Under the pieces are notes generated by a model. It did not search any database, was not told where the DNA came from, and saw nothing but the letters and a program-made list of their open reading frames with translations. The position numbers and the translations under genes are program-made. From the IMG/VR virus record IMGVR_UViG_3300021197_000296, positions 1-22,260 of that record: DNA of 22,260 nucleotides. One strand, written 5' to 3'. Every line of letters begins with the position of its first letter. The stretch's first letter is position 1. This document shows positions 1 through 8,290 of this stretch, piece by piece. The stretch comes from a virus.

Positions 1-90
1 CATGTCGGACAAATCCTTGGCTGTATCTAGACCAGCACGCAAAGTTTTGTACGCGCCAGCAGCGAGCATTGTAATACTAACAGGATCCAT
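1..90 (-). CDS. Partial hypothetical protein (N-terminal 30 codons only)
   Basis: An open frame starts at an ATG (88-90) and runs off the left edge without a stop, so only its first 30 residues are visible (MDPVSITMLAAGAYKTLRAG, then LDTAKDLSDM). An AAGG about 9 bases upstream of the ATG is a reasonable ribosome binding site. It follows the 65-aa membrane protein by 19 bases on the same strand. The short Ala/Gly-rich hydrophobic start followed by a helical segment resembles small proteins seen near the lysis genes of marine podoviruses, but I cannot name a family. An in-frame ATG at codon 8 is an alternative start. Function unknown; confidence reflects the good start, the open frame and the context. 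Confidence 0.5.
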   Translation of the reverse strand, partial: MDPVSITMLAAGAYKTLRAGLDTAKDLSDM

Positions 91-109
91 GTGGGTGTGC
101 CTTGGTGAA

Positions 110-307
110 CTAGCCTAAGAAGTTCATACGTAACAAGAGCAATAAGCTTGCTCCGGTAATTGCAATAAGTATCATCTCTAAACGACGAATTCTAGCGTAG
201 AGCTCTTTTAGAGAAAGCTTCATAGTCGTCTTTATCTCAACAAATTCTTTTTCCATGCCATCTAATCGAGCATGTGCCTGGTTGAGTGTGCGTGTTCTTT
301 TATCCAT
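110..307 (-). CDS. Small coiled-coil/transmembrane protein, XhlA- or holin-like
   Basis: This 65-residue protein has a charged, heptad-rich N-terminal helix (about residues 5-44, probable coiled coil), one hydrophobic segment (about 45-60, with an ILIAITGASLLLLL core), and a very short tail. That layout, a soluble coiled coil followed by one C-terminal membrane anchor in about 65-75 residues, is typical of the haemolysin XhlA-like accessory proteins that sit beside phage holins, and of some small phage lysis proteins. It lies at the end of the fibre genes, where phages often place lysis genes. The ATG (305-307) follows a strong AAGGAG site that overlaps the stop region of the upstream chaperone-like gene. 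No endolysin is visible in the window, so a lysis role rests on topology and position only. It could instead be an unrelated membrane-anchored virion or moron protein. Confidence 0.6.
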   Translation of the reverse strand: MDKRTRTLNQAHARLDGMEKEFVEIKTTMKLSLKELYARIRRLEMILIAITGASLLLLLRMNFLG

Positions 308-317
308 TACTCACTCC

Positions 318-827
318 TTACGGTGCTACAGGCCAATCGGCATCTTCAAGATTAGGCCATTCATCAAGATCCGTAATGCCACGCAACTCAGATCTATAAA
401 CCGCCCAGCTTGTTTTAACATCGTTGGCTAATGGACTGTCATTAACCTGTGTCCAATCGCTATCAACTAATAGTTTATTACGTGTAGTCCTGTGACCTTC
501 GGCTGTACTCGCATCTAGCGTTGCCTGATACGCAGCTTCGTGCTCTGCTTTGGTAGTGGTTACACCATCCTCAGTTGTATCAGCAAACATATCCCTTGCG
601 ACATACTTCTCAACCCAATCACCGTTGCTGTTTTGCTCAACGCCATCACGAGCACTTGTTTGATATGCTGTTGTTGTAGCGGCAGGGCTTGCTAACACTG
701 GGTCAATGTTCATTGCATCGCAGACATTGCTAGTCCATACTCTAGGCAGAGACATATTAGGAAATGCTGCTCTCCATTGCCCTTGCGATTTAACTTCGCC
801 TGTTGTTCTTTCACGATATTCTGACAT
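318..827 (-). CDS. Tail assembly chaperone-like protein (fibre-associated)
   Basis: A 169-residue protein in two parts. The N-terminal part (about 1-75) is a short motif-rich region (YRERTTGEVKSQGQWRA, then SLPRVWTSNVCDAMNIDPV) of a type common in small proteins following phage fibre genes. The C-terminal part (about 110-169) has the pattern RNKLLVDSDWTQ, then a Trp-Ala-x-Tyr-Arg helix (SWAVYRSELRGI) and a WP-rich end (EWPNLEDADWPVAP). This is the consensus of the phage tail assembly chaperone family (Phage_tail_APC type), which helps fold or assemble fibres. It directly follows the two fibre-type genes, as expected. An AAGGAG site lies 10-15 bases before the ATG (825-827), in a short spacer that contains two copies of TCAACTG. 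The family assignment is from motif memory; the substrate (734- or 636-aa protein) is inferred from order. Confidence 0.7.
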   Translation of the reverse strand: MSEYRERTTGEVKSQGQWRAAFPNMSLPRVWTSNVCDAMNIDPVLASPAATTTAYQTSARDGVEQNSNGDWVEKYVARDMFADTTEDGVTTTKAEHEAAYQATLDASTAEGHRTTRNKLLVDSDWTQVNDSPLANDVKTSWAVYRSELRGITDLDEWPNLEDADWPVAP

Positions 828-857
828 CAGTTGATACTCCTTTTTGTCAGTTGATTG

Positions 858-2768
858 TTATGCAATAGCGTAGAAGAGGTAAGTAACGCCACTGCCGTTA
901 ACATCAGCGTAGTTTGTTACACTAAAGCCAGAGCTTTCTGGGTCAACAAAATCATAACCAGTTTGTTGTGCAGAGCTAGTATCTAATTCAAGTTTAGGAT
1001 CGTTGCCAGAAACAATTCCACGAGCACTGTCCCACACACACCAATTGTACCCATTAGTAGTAATACCTTTAATAAGTACAAACCTAGCACCATTTGAAAA
1101 ACCACAGTCAATCGTTTGACTAGAGCCATTTCCAGTGTAGCTTCCAACCTTCGATACACCTGGTGCAGTAGCAAATAAATAAGCTACATATTTCATATTA
1201 TTATAATTTACGTTAGTATAACTTGTTTGTGCTCTAAAAGTTTCATCAAATACTCCAGTAAAAGTTGTATTAGTAAAAGGAGCATTTGTATCAAACTGTA
1301 AAGTTTTAGTTACGCCAGTATCTTTGTGATAAATAGCCCAGTGAGATGTACCATCTCTTCTTTTAACCCATATCATTTCAGGATTTACGCCAAGCCCATG
1401 ACTAATATTGGTTGTTCCTCCATCGTAGGCACGAACATCAAAATAGCCTGGTGCTCTTTTCCACATCCATGAGTAATATGTGGCAATAGTTCCAGTATAG
1501 TTATACCACCCATTATTGTAATCAAATGTAAAATCATTATCAGTAGATTCAGCTGCGGTGCTATTAGTTCGTAAATATTTTGGTGCAGTTAAACGAGATG
1601 CAATATTACCGTCAGACGCACCACTTGGAATTTTATATAGAGCCATATCTACTGGGAAGCCTGATCTCCAACCTGGAGTTTTACCATCGCCTGTTGAACC
1701 AAATGTATCAATAGCAAAAACCTTAGTGGCATCTTCTGGTACAGCTAGTGGGCCTCTGCGTATTGCCATGTAGATGTATGTTGCGCTATAAGATAAATCA
1801 GCTCCACCTTGGACAGTAAAACCAGTTGGTGTTGGATTAAATGCATCACCATCAAATTCCTGATTAGATAAATTAGGCCAAAGTCTTGCATCACCATTTG
1901 AAGCATAAGACATGCCTCGCATCACATCTCTCATACCCCAGTTTTCTGAAGCGTCAGATCTTTTGAATAGAATAAACTGTGGCTCAAATCCAAGTGATAC
2001 ATCTAAATCACCAGAGGAAGGCGTGTTGAAACTCCCACACTTTATAATATCTTGGTCACCATCTGGGCCGAACCCACCGTCAGAATTATTGTGTGCAAAT
2101 AAATATAAAACCACTGGTTGATTTGCATAATATGAACCAAACTTTATACGAAATGTTGTTGAGCTTATATTGTCAAACAAAGCAGGGGAATACGATTGAA
2201 AGTTGCTTGTAGTGTTTAAAGAACCATACTTACTAGCTCCTTGCGATATATGATAAACATACCAATCATCAGCTACGTTAGTGCCTTTGACTATAACCAT
2301 TGCAGGAGATGACCCTAAATTATGATTTACCTCTAATTGTCCACCTGAACTACAGGTTCCTGTTTGAACATCAAAAAAATTAGGGGCTTTCCGAAATGTC
2401 CAAGAAACAATTTCTTCATTATTAAAGAACGAGTGAGAAAGATCAGAAACAAAACCATTAGAGTTAAATGAACTTACGCCAGATGGAGTACCTGCTGACG
2501 GATTTGCTGTCCATTCTGCATAATTGTTACTTGCATCTAACCCTTTACCTGCACCCCGTTCAGTGTCAGTAAGCCTATGATTGTCACTTACACTTCTAGT
2601 CTTAGTCCAAACCAAACCACCTTCACCACTAAGGTCAATGCCATTGGTAATCGTCTGTGTAGAGTTATTTCCAGTAGCCAAATGAGTGCTGAAAACTTCA
2701 TCTACATCAAGTCCTGCACCACCTGCTCCACCAGAAGCCGCGCCTAAAACTATTTTAGAAGCTGTCAT
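858..2768 (-). CDS. Modular tail fibre/virion surface protein with DUF7483-like repeats
   Basis: This 636-residue protein is built from repeated beta-rich modules. A Gly/Ala-rich N-terminus (1-20) precedes a first module fragment (about 48-120, starting GGLVWTKTRS). It is followed by module A (about 122-228, SWTFRKAPNFFDV then LGSSPAMVIVKG), module B (about 242-338, FEPQFILFKRSD then TYIYMAIRR), module A' (about 432-535, SWMWKRAPGYFDV then LGVNPEMIWVKRR) and module B' (about 539-636, ARFVLIKG then YLFYAIA). The B-type consensus, KVGSYTGNGSSQTIDCGF followed by FVLIK, a W-x-x-x-D-x-x-RG strand and a terminal YLFYAIA, matches the DUF7483 type frequent in marine phage fibres. I see no catalytic motif. 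It sits between the main fibre and the chaperone-like gene, 4 bases after the fibre gene. A receptor-binding or fibre-tip role is inferred from position and architecture. Confidence 0.75.
   Translation of the reverse strand: MTASKIVLGAASGGAGGAGLDVDEVFSTHLATGNNSTQTITNGIDLSGEGGLVWTKTRSVSDNHRLTDTERGAGKGLDASNNYAEWTANPSAGTPSGVSSFNSNGFVSDLSHSFFNNEEIVSWTFRKAPNFFDVQTGTCSSGGQLEVNHNLGSSPAMVIVKGTNVADDWYVYHISQGASKYGSLNTTSNFQSYSPALFDNISSTTFRIKFGSYYANQPVVLYLFAHNNSDGGFGPDGDQDIIKCGSFNTPSSGDLDVSLGFEPQFILFKRSDASENWGMRDVMRGMSYASNGDARLWPNLSNQEFDGDAFNPTPTGFTVQGGADLSYSATYIYMAIRRGPLAVPEDATKVFAIDTFGSTGDGKTPGWRSGFPVDMALYKIPSGASDGNIASRLTAPKYLRTNSTAAESTDNDFTFDYNNGWYNYTGTIATYYSWMWKRAPGYFDVRAYDGGTTNISHGLGVNPEMIWVKRRDGTSHWAIYHKDTGVTKTLQFDTNAPFTNTTFTGVFDETFRAQTSYTNVNYNNMKYVAYLFATAPGVSKVGSYTGNGSSQTIDCGFSNGARFVLIKGITTNGYNWCVWDSARGIVSGNDPKLELDTSSAQQTGYDFVDPESSGFSVTNYADVNGSGVTYLFYAIA
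861..2627 (-). repeat. Intragenic module duplication (A-B-A'-B') in the 636-aa fibre-type gene
   Basis: At protein level, A (bases about 2085-2405) and A' (about 1164-1475) share the frame SW-x-[FW]-[RK]-[RK]-AP-x-[FY]-FDV, then N-x-LG-x-x-P-x-M-[VI]-x-VK. B (about 1755-2045) and B' (about 861-1154) share [KV]-x-GSF/Y, GF-x-x-x-FILFK/FVLIK, the W-x-x-x-D-x-x-RG strand and a closing Tyr-rich strand with AI. A degenerate B-like unit precedes them (about 2409-2627). The copies are diverged, so the duplication is old. Confidence 0.65.
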
Positions 2769-2772
2769 ACCG

Positions 2773-4977
2773 TTATCCCATCGCCTGACCTAGAGTGAAG
2801 CCGTAGAAATTACTGCCACCGTCCACCGTAATGAAGGCAAATACATCTACCCCTGCATTAGTTGCAGTGATCGTGGGTGCTGTGGCTGCAGCCCAGTCAA
2901 CAGTTCCAGGCCAAGTGATTGTCCTTGCTGAACTGTCTTGCACCACCTTCAAGATAAATGCACTCGCTCTGCCAGATGCAGCAGGGTTGCTAAACGTGTA
3001 CGTTACATTCTCAGATAGAGTGTGCGTAAACACGTTGCCATCTCTTAGGTTAATCGTGGCTGCGTTGGAGCTAGAGGTTACGACTGTGCTTTCTTCAGTT
3101 GTGCCGTTGTCAAAACTTACAACACCATTTGCGTCTGCTGTAACAAAAGCACTGGCATTTGTTGTGCCTAGAGCATTAGGCAACTTAACAGTGTAGGTTG
3201 CTGATGCGCTGTGCGGTGCAGACTGTATCGTTATGCCATGAGAGTTGTTCTCACAGTTAAGAACAATTGAGCCTTGGTTTGTATTACCTTTGACTACAAC
3301 ACGACCAGTACCATTCGGCGCTAGATCAATATCTGCGTTAGAAGTAGTGACAATATCCTGACCATTCATGTCTAAGTCACCGCCCAATTGCGGAGAACTA
3401 TCGCTTGCTACATCAGCTATGCCTGGTGATATGCCTACCCATGCAGATCCGTTATAATATTTTAACAAGTTGCTAGAGCTATTATAGGCTAGATCACCTT
3501 CATCAAGCGCACTTGTTGGATCTGAGCTTGCAACTCTGTATCGATCCGCAAAGCTATTAACACCAGATATATTAGAGGCAACAGTAGTAATATTGCTGTT
3601 AGCCCCAGCGACAGTCGCTATATTATTAACATTCGTTGTTGTTGCTATTGTATTAAGATCGCTAACGAAATCACTTGTAGCCAATGTATTAAGATCACTT
3701 ACAATGTCTGACGTTGCTAAAGTATTAATGTCAGACACAATATCAGACGTTGCAAGCGTATTCAGATCGCTAACAATGTCCGATGTAGCAAGTGTGTTAA
3801 TGTCACTTACAATGTCTGTTGTTGCTAGTGTGTTTAGATCGCTAACAATATCGGATGTTGCTAGGATATTTAGATCTTCAATGACTGCAGTCGTTGCGAC
3901 TGTGTTTAAATCACTAACGAAATCAGACGTTAGCAAACTAGATTTTGCAGCTACTGAATTTATGTTTGTCGCATTTCCAGCTACCGTATTAATATTAGCT
4001 TGATTAGAAGACGCTACAGTAATTGTAATAAATGCAGAACCATTCCAGACTTTCATTTCCCCATCACCAGTATGAAAAAACAAAGCACCAGTTACTAACG
4101 CATCACCATCGTTGTCAGTGCTAGGATCACTAGACTTAGCGCCTAAGTATCTATCATCCAAGTTATCAAAACTTGCAGCTGCGTTTGTAGCTGATGTTGC
4201 AGCTTCGCCAGCTTTTGTGCTTGCTGTAGCCGCGCTTGCAGCTGACTCACTTGCCTTAGTGGTTGCCGTCGCAGCGCTTGCAGCACTCGCTGTAGCTGAT
4301 GTTGTTGCAGATGCAGCATCAACAAGCAGATCCCACTTTGCGCTATCAGTGTTAGTTGTTAGTGGCTGTGAGCCAGAACTTGTATGGGCTGTGTTAGCTA
4401 TGAAAATGTTATTAGTGCTTGTGTCCTTAACAATATCACGCACAACGTAACTTGTAGATGCACCCCAATCGCCTTTGAATATACCAATGGCTTGCGTAAT
4501 ACTGACGTTACCAGAGCCATCGAACGCAAAGATCTTGTTTGCTCGATCTGTTGCAGAGATAGTGAATTCAGAACCTGTTAAGGTGTTTGTTTTAGATGCC
4601 TTAATTGTACGACTTAATTCTTCTTCATGTTTTTGTGTAACGAATATAACTTTGTCTAGTGCTTCTTCTAAGCTTTCAGCTGGAAAGGCAGTATTAGGCA
4701 CGAGATCTAAGCCTTGGGTAAGAGGCTGTTCACGTATAATAACAACAGTCACGCCGCTTGCTGGGGCAGTTCCAAAGACAACATTACCACCACTGGCCTC
4801 GCCTACGCCTGACACTGTGTAATGCGTTGTTATTGTCTTTGTGGTTTCAGTGCCATCTGCTGCCCTTAGAATGACAGTCAGATCGTCTTGATCAAAGACC
4901 TTAAAGCTATAGGCGAAAGTAGTTAGCGAACCATTGCCGGAATAACTTACTTTGTTTGTGGAGCTACTTACTGTCAT
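2773..4977 (-). CDS. Tail fibre protein with T7-type N-terminal attachment domain
   Basis: This 734-residue protein has the classic podovirus fibre layout. Residues 1-130 match the T7 gp17 N-terminal (virion-attachment) domain style: YSGNGSLTTFAYSFKVFD, HYTVSG, VVIIREQPLTQGLDL and AFPAESLEEALDK. Residues about 221-270 are an Ala/Ser/Thr-rich helical linker. Residues about 277-318 and 480-515 carry two related SSDP...GDL...WNGSAF/YYNGSAW modules. Residues 348-443 are eight tandem 12-residue repeats. Residues about 525-625 hold LGGDLDMNGQDI and VVKGNTNQGSIVLNCE, typical of marine phage fibres, and 630-734 form a beta-rich C-terminus. It overlaps the 1084-aa gene by 4 bases (ATGA). The N-terminus should anchor to the tail tube and the C-terminus should face the host. 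No intramolecular chaperone domain or enzymatic motif is evident. Confidence 0.88.
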   Translation of the reverse strand: MTVSSSTNKVSYSGNGSLTTFAYSFKVFDQDDLTVILRAADGTETTKTITTHYTVSGVGEASGGNVVFGTAPASGVTVVIIREQPLTQGLDLVPNTAFPAESLEEALDKVIFVTQKHEEELSRTIKASKTNTLTGSEFTISATDRANKIFAFDGSGNVSITQAIGIFKGDWGASTSYVVRDIVKDTSTNNIFIANTAHTSSGSQPLTTNTDSAKWDLLVDAASATTSATASAASAATATTKASESAASAATASTKAGEAATSATNAAASFDNLDDRYLGAKSSDPSTDNDGDALVTGALFFHTGDGEMKVWNGSAFITITVASSNQANINTVAGNATNINSVAAKSSLLTSDFVSDLNTVATTAVIEDLNILATSDIVSDLNTLATTDIVSDINTLATSDIVSDLNTLATSDIVSDINTLATSDIVSDLNTLATSDFVSDLNTIATTTNVNNIATVAGANSNITTVASNISGVNSFADRYRVASSDPTSALDEGDLAYNSSSNLLKYYNGSAWVGISPGIADVASDSSPQLGGDLDMNGQDIVTTSNADIDLAPNGTGRVVVKGNTNQGSIVLNCENNSHGITIQSAPHSASATYTVKLPNALGTTNASAFVTADANGVVSFDNGTTEESTVVTSSSNAATINLRDGNVFTHTLSENVTYTFSNPAASGRASAFILKVVQDSSARTITWPGTVDWAAATAPTITATNAGVDVFAFITVDGGSNFYGFTLGQAMG
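3649..3936 (-). repeat. Eight tandem 36-bp in-frame repeats in the fibre gene
   Basis: Residues 348-443 of the fibre are eight 12-residue units with consensus LATSDIVSDLNT. Units 3-6 alternate between SDLNT and SDINT endings, suggesting duplication of a two-unit block. At DNA level the copies differ at many synonymous positions, while the amino-acid pattern (Leu/Ile at fixed positions, conserved Asp and Asn/Thr) is kept. This fits a repetitive fibrous shaft. Flanking residues (about 322-347 and 444-475) look like weaker copies. Confidence 0.9.
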
Positions 4978-7900
4978 CGTCTACCTTCTTTCTTGAGGCG
5001 TTCTACTTGTTGATATGCTGTTTTTAAATCTTCATTGCCTGGTACTTGAATGAGTACGCGAAAGCCCTGATCTATAAATTGTTTGTTAATATTGCGTAGC
5101 AGTGCAATTCTGTCTTTATCTTTAAGACCTTTATAACTTCTGCTTTGCGTTACCGCACTAAGGGTCTGTCGAAATGTGAGCGTTCCGAAACCACTGCGTC
5201 TAACTTTAACTTCGTTTTTAGCTAGGCGAATAAGATCTGACTGTGTGCCATAACTTAGTGTAATATTGTTGTATTTTTCTGGGTTTGTTAAAGGCCACTT
5301 ATTGGTCATGTCATGTAACCGAATAAGTTCTTTTTCATAGTTTTCTAATGCATCACCGTCTTTAATTCGCAAGCCTGTAAGCGCACCAAAAATAGCAGCT
5401 CCAGGTTTATTGGCAAAACTTACATCTTCCTCACCTTGCACCTCACCAAATGTGTCATACCGTACAGCGTTGTAATCGCGTTCATCTCTTACAAAACTAT
5501 CTTTTGCTTGGAACGAATTCATTTTGTCAAAGAATGCTTGAACTCCCCAACCCTTTTTGGGTGTGCCCACTAAGTCATAATTTGGCGAGCCGTTAGTTTT
5601 TGCGTATTTAAATACTTTGTTGCCATCAACAACATCAAATTGCTGTATGTCCTCAAGTGTATAATATTCAAAATCTTCTCTTGGGCTCACTGGTGTAGGA
5701 TCCGCTAGGCGCTGAAACATTCGTTGCAAAGAAGATAATGGATTAGGCAAGCCAACTGGCGTTGCGTTTTCTGCGTATGACCGAGCAATTTTAGCTGGAT
5801 CAAAACCATTTAAAAAGGATGTAACATCTGCAATACCTTGCAACATTGGCGCTTCTTTATAGTACTCACCAACTGCAATAGCTGCTGCATGTATGTAGCT
5901 TTTTTGCAGTTCTGGATCTCTTGTTTTGTTTGCACGTTGTACTGTGTCTGCAATAATAGCTAACAAACCGCCTACTGGTTCGTATCCAGAATAACTTACA
6001 TATCTTAGTGGCCCATTAGGTCTACCAAAAACGTCAAATAAATCGTCAACACCTTCGGGCCAACCCTCGCCTTTTAAAACAAAGCTGTAAGGCTGCCAGC
6101 CAGGTGGTAAGGCTTCGCGCTGCACTTTTGTTTCTGGCATACCACCAGTCAGGTTTCCATCCATAGCATGTTTACCAACTGCCAATGTGGTAGCCGTACC
6201 CATTGTAAATCTGCCAAAAGCAAGCTGTTGTTTGCGTGGGCCGTTATGACCTAACAGGTCAAACGCAGCCTTAGACACTGGCAGCGGTATATACTCAAGT
6301 GTTCTTAAAAGTGCATTTGTCGGAGCTGTAACAAAAGGCACAATAAAACGTCCTACTAGTTTTCTTTGAAAAGCAGACATGGCTTTTCCAAAAGCGCCTA
6401 GATCACTTTGCAAGGTATCAAACTTTGCTTTTACATCGAGGTCATCAGCAACAGCACGAGGGTCTAGCATCAGCATACCAGCCTCATCCATTGCCTCTTC
6501 TTTTGTCATGCCTTGGCGTAATGAATGTTGGTATCTTTTATTGAGTGCTGTGTAAAACTCACCGCGCTGAGAAATTGTTTTAGTAAATTCATCGCCAGCA
6601 AGCAGCAAACGAAAAGGTATACGCATACTTTTTGACAAAGTATCTAACGATTTACCAAACATTGTTTCACTGTTTTGAAAAGATGGCTGGTATTGATCAA
6701 TATCTAACTTGCTTGCGCCAGCTGGCTGTTCTGTACGCCAAGCTATTGAGGCCGCTTTCATTGCATCGCCCCAGGCATCACTCCAGCCTTTTACACGCAG
6801 CATAGCATCTTCTATGTATATTTGATCCTCTGCTATTGGGTAGGCCATTCCAAGCTGCTTACGTCCAGCTCTTACAACTTCGCCAAACATGCCAGCAAAT
6901 ATTTCCGTTGGCAGCTGAAACAACATAAAACTTGCATTTGAAAAGATGTTTTTAAATTGTGTTGATGGCGCGGATAATAGACCAGCTAAAAATGCTTCAT
7001 GCACCATTTGTTTCGTTTTTGCGTAGTATCCAGCTTGCGAAAATTCATTGATACCTTTCATACCATTTTCTTTGCCAGCTCGCAGCAATCGATCAGCCAT
7101 CATTTCTGTTACGTCATCTTGACCACTTTCTTTTAATAAACGGTTGGCCTCTGCACTAAATTGCTCTGCGTTTAGTTCACCGCTTACAGAAATTTGAAAA
7201 GATTGCAGAGCCCTAGCAGCTTCTGTTTGAGCCCCTTTGAGCTGTAACTGTATGCCACTATGGATAGCTAATTGCCGACGAAACTTTAGACGTACATCTG
7301 CACCAGCTCCGTTTTTTATTTGAATGGCAAGGTTTTCTAATTTTTCAGCGCTTCTAACTAGCAACTCTCTACCAGCAACAAACTCATCTGCTGTCAGGCC
7401 ACCTTCGCCAATACGCCTAGATAAAAGCCTATCCGTAAAACCAATTTCATCAGCCAACAAAAGCATAGCGTCTTGTTTAGTTTTGTTATTAGGTATTTTG
7501 CCTCTAGTGCGAGCGACTGTTTCATCAGCATACGTTTCGCCCACAGCCGTAATCATGGCTTTTACATCATCATCTGTATCAACATAATCAAAATTAAAAT
7601 CACCACCATCTTTGAGCGATTGTATGTTTTGTTCTTTTTGTGATGTTCGTAGCAAAATTTCATCTGCTACCGTTTCATCTATAACGCCAGCTTCTGCGCT
7701 GAACCCACGCTTGTCAGCTTGTAGCGCTCGCTGTGCTTGCTTATTTACATCAATAGCTAAAGCTGAAGCAGATTTTGATTGGTCACTCAGTGCGCTTTGT
7801 GCGTCTTTTAAAACATCCGTGGGTGCTTCTTCACCAATGCCAAACGATTGCAAGTTACGGTCTTTAAATTTTTCCACACCTTCTGCACTAAGTATTTTTG

Positions 7901-8228
7901 GTGCAAGCTCTCGCTTTGTCGCTGCTTCAGAATACATACCAGGTTCATCAATCAAACCTCGCTCTTGACCTGTTGGTACTCGCGGAGCTACACCTACTGG
8001 GCTTTGCTTTGTGCCAAGACCACTTGCTGCACTTGGCTTAGAAACGCTGCTATCTACGCTATCAATAATTTTAATAACTGGCGCAAAAAGCTCCATCACA
8101 GCGCTGCCTTTGCCAGCAACTTGCACACCTTGCGCTGGATCTGTTGCAAACTCTGTAGGCGAGCCAGCTGCATTGATCTGTGCACGTTGTGTTTGCTCTT
8201 CAGCTAAGTCTTGTGGATTTACTGCCAT
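4974..8228 (-). CDS. Large internal virion / DNA-ejection protein (polyvalent-type domain)
   Basis: At 1084 residues this is the longest gene in the window, in the slot corresponding to T7 gp16, just before the fibre. Residues 1-110 are low-complexity. Residues about 110-400 are helix-rich and charged. Residues about 405-830 resemble a domain common in large phage ejection proteins: RLLLAGDEFTKTISQRGEFY, then FIVPFVTAPTNALLRTLEYI, then FGRFTMGTATTLAVG and LPPGWQPYSFVLKG. Several hydrophobic or amphipathic helices here (near 415-455, 625-650, 670-690) could insert in membranes. The rest is helical and ends in charged residues. I see no lytic transglycosylase signature such as the one at the N-terminus of T7 gp16. 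The start is chosen for its GAGG site 4 bases upstream and the boundary with the preceding terminator. Role inferred: released from the capsid to help DNA cross the host envelope. Confidence 0.75.
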   Translation of the reverse strand: MAVNPQDLAEEQTQRAQINAAGSPTEFATDPAQGVQVAGKGSAVMELFAPVIKIIDSVDSSVSKPSAASGLGTKQSPVGVAPRVPTGQERGLIDEPGMYSEAATKRELAPKILSAEGVEKFKDRNLQSFGIGEEAPTDVLKDAQSALSDQSKSASALAIDVNKQAQRALQADKRGFSAEAGVIDETVADEILLRTSQKEQNIQSLKDGGDFNFDYVDTDDDVKAMITAVGETYADETVARTRGKIPNNKTKQDAMLLLADEIGFTDRLLSRRIGEGGLTADEFVAGRELLVRSAEKLENLAIQIKNGAGADVRLKFRRQLAIHSGIQLQLKGAQTEAARALQSFQISVSGELNAEQFSAEANRLLKESGQDDVTEMMADRLLRAGKENGMKGINEFSQAGYYAKTKQMVHEAFLAGLLSAPSTQFKNIFSNASFMLFQLPTEIFAGMFGEVVRAGRKQLGMAYPIAEDQIYIEDAMLRVKGWSDAWGDAMKAASIAWRTEQPAGASKLDIDQYQPSFQNSETMFGKSLDTLSKSMRIPFRLLLAGDEFTKTISQRGEFYTALNKRYQHSLRQGMTKEEAMDEAGMLMLDPRAVADDLDVKAKFDTLQSDLGAFGKAMSAFQRKLVGRFIVPFVTAPTNALLRTLEYIPLPVSKAAFDLLGHNGPRKQQLAFGRFTMGTATTLAVGKHAMDGNLTGGMPETKVQREALPPGWQPYSFVLKGEGWPEGVDDLFDVFGRPNGPLRYVSYSGYEPVGGLLAIIADTVQRANKTRDPELQKSYIHAAAIAVGEYYKEAPMLQGIADVTSFLNGFDPAKIARSYAENATPVGLPNPLSSLQRMFQRLADPTPVSPREDFEYYTLEDIQQFDVVDGNKVFKYAKTNGSPNYDLVGTPKKGWGVQAFFDKMNSFQAKDSFVRDERDYNAVRYDTFGEVQGEEDVSFANKPGAAIFGALTGLRIKDGDALENYEKELIRLHDMTNKWPLTNPEKYNNITLSYGTQSDLIRLAKNEVKVRRSGFGTLTFRQTLSAVTQSRSYKGLKDKDRIALLRNINKQFIDQGFRVLIQVPGNEDLKTAYQQVERLKKEGRR

Positions 8229-8240
8229 GATGCCTCACGC

Positions 8241-8262
8241 AAAAAAGGCCGCCAAAGCGACC
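8241..8262 (-). terminator. Intrinsic terminator between the 61-aa and 1084-aa genes
   Basis: On the minus strand a 6-bp stem (GGTCGC with GCGGCC, including one G-U pair) closes a TTTG loop and is followed at once by six Ts (8241-8246). The surrounding bases on the upstream side are A/T-rich. It lies in the 62-base gap after the 61-aa gene, with the T-run ending 12 bases before the next ATG and just before its ribosome binding site. Downstream genes therefore need read-through, antitermination or their own promoter. Confidence 0.75.
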
Positions 8263-8290
8263 TATAAGTAGTTAAAAATTTTAATTAGTT

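Noticed and set aside
3649-3936. CRISPR-like regular 36-bp repeats
   Set aside because: The repeats are directly adjacent with no spacers, are diverged at third positions, and stay in frame inside a fibre gene.
4143-4325. A Gln/Leu-rich minus-strand frame inside the fibre gene
   Set aside because: It is the shifted-frame reading of the Ala-rich linker; the repetitive Gln/Leu composition follows from GCA/GCT codons.
2831-4822. Long plus-strand open frames opposite the tail fibre gene
   Set aside because: They are antisense to a well-supported fibre gene; their repetitive residues simply mirror its Ala/Ser-rich linker and 12-residue repeats.
7324-8271. Several plus-strand open frames opposite the start of the 1084-aa gene
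   Set aside because: They overlap each other and a gene with better start, ribosome site and protein character; Cys/Ser-rich translations are typical of antisense frames.
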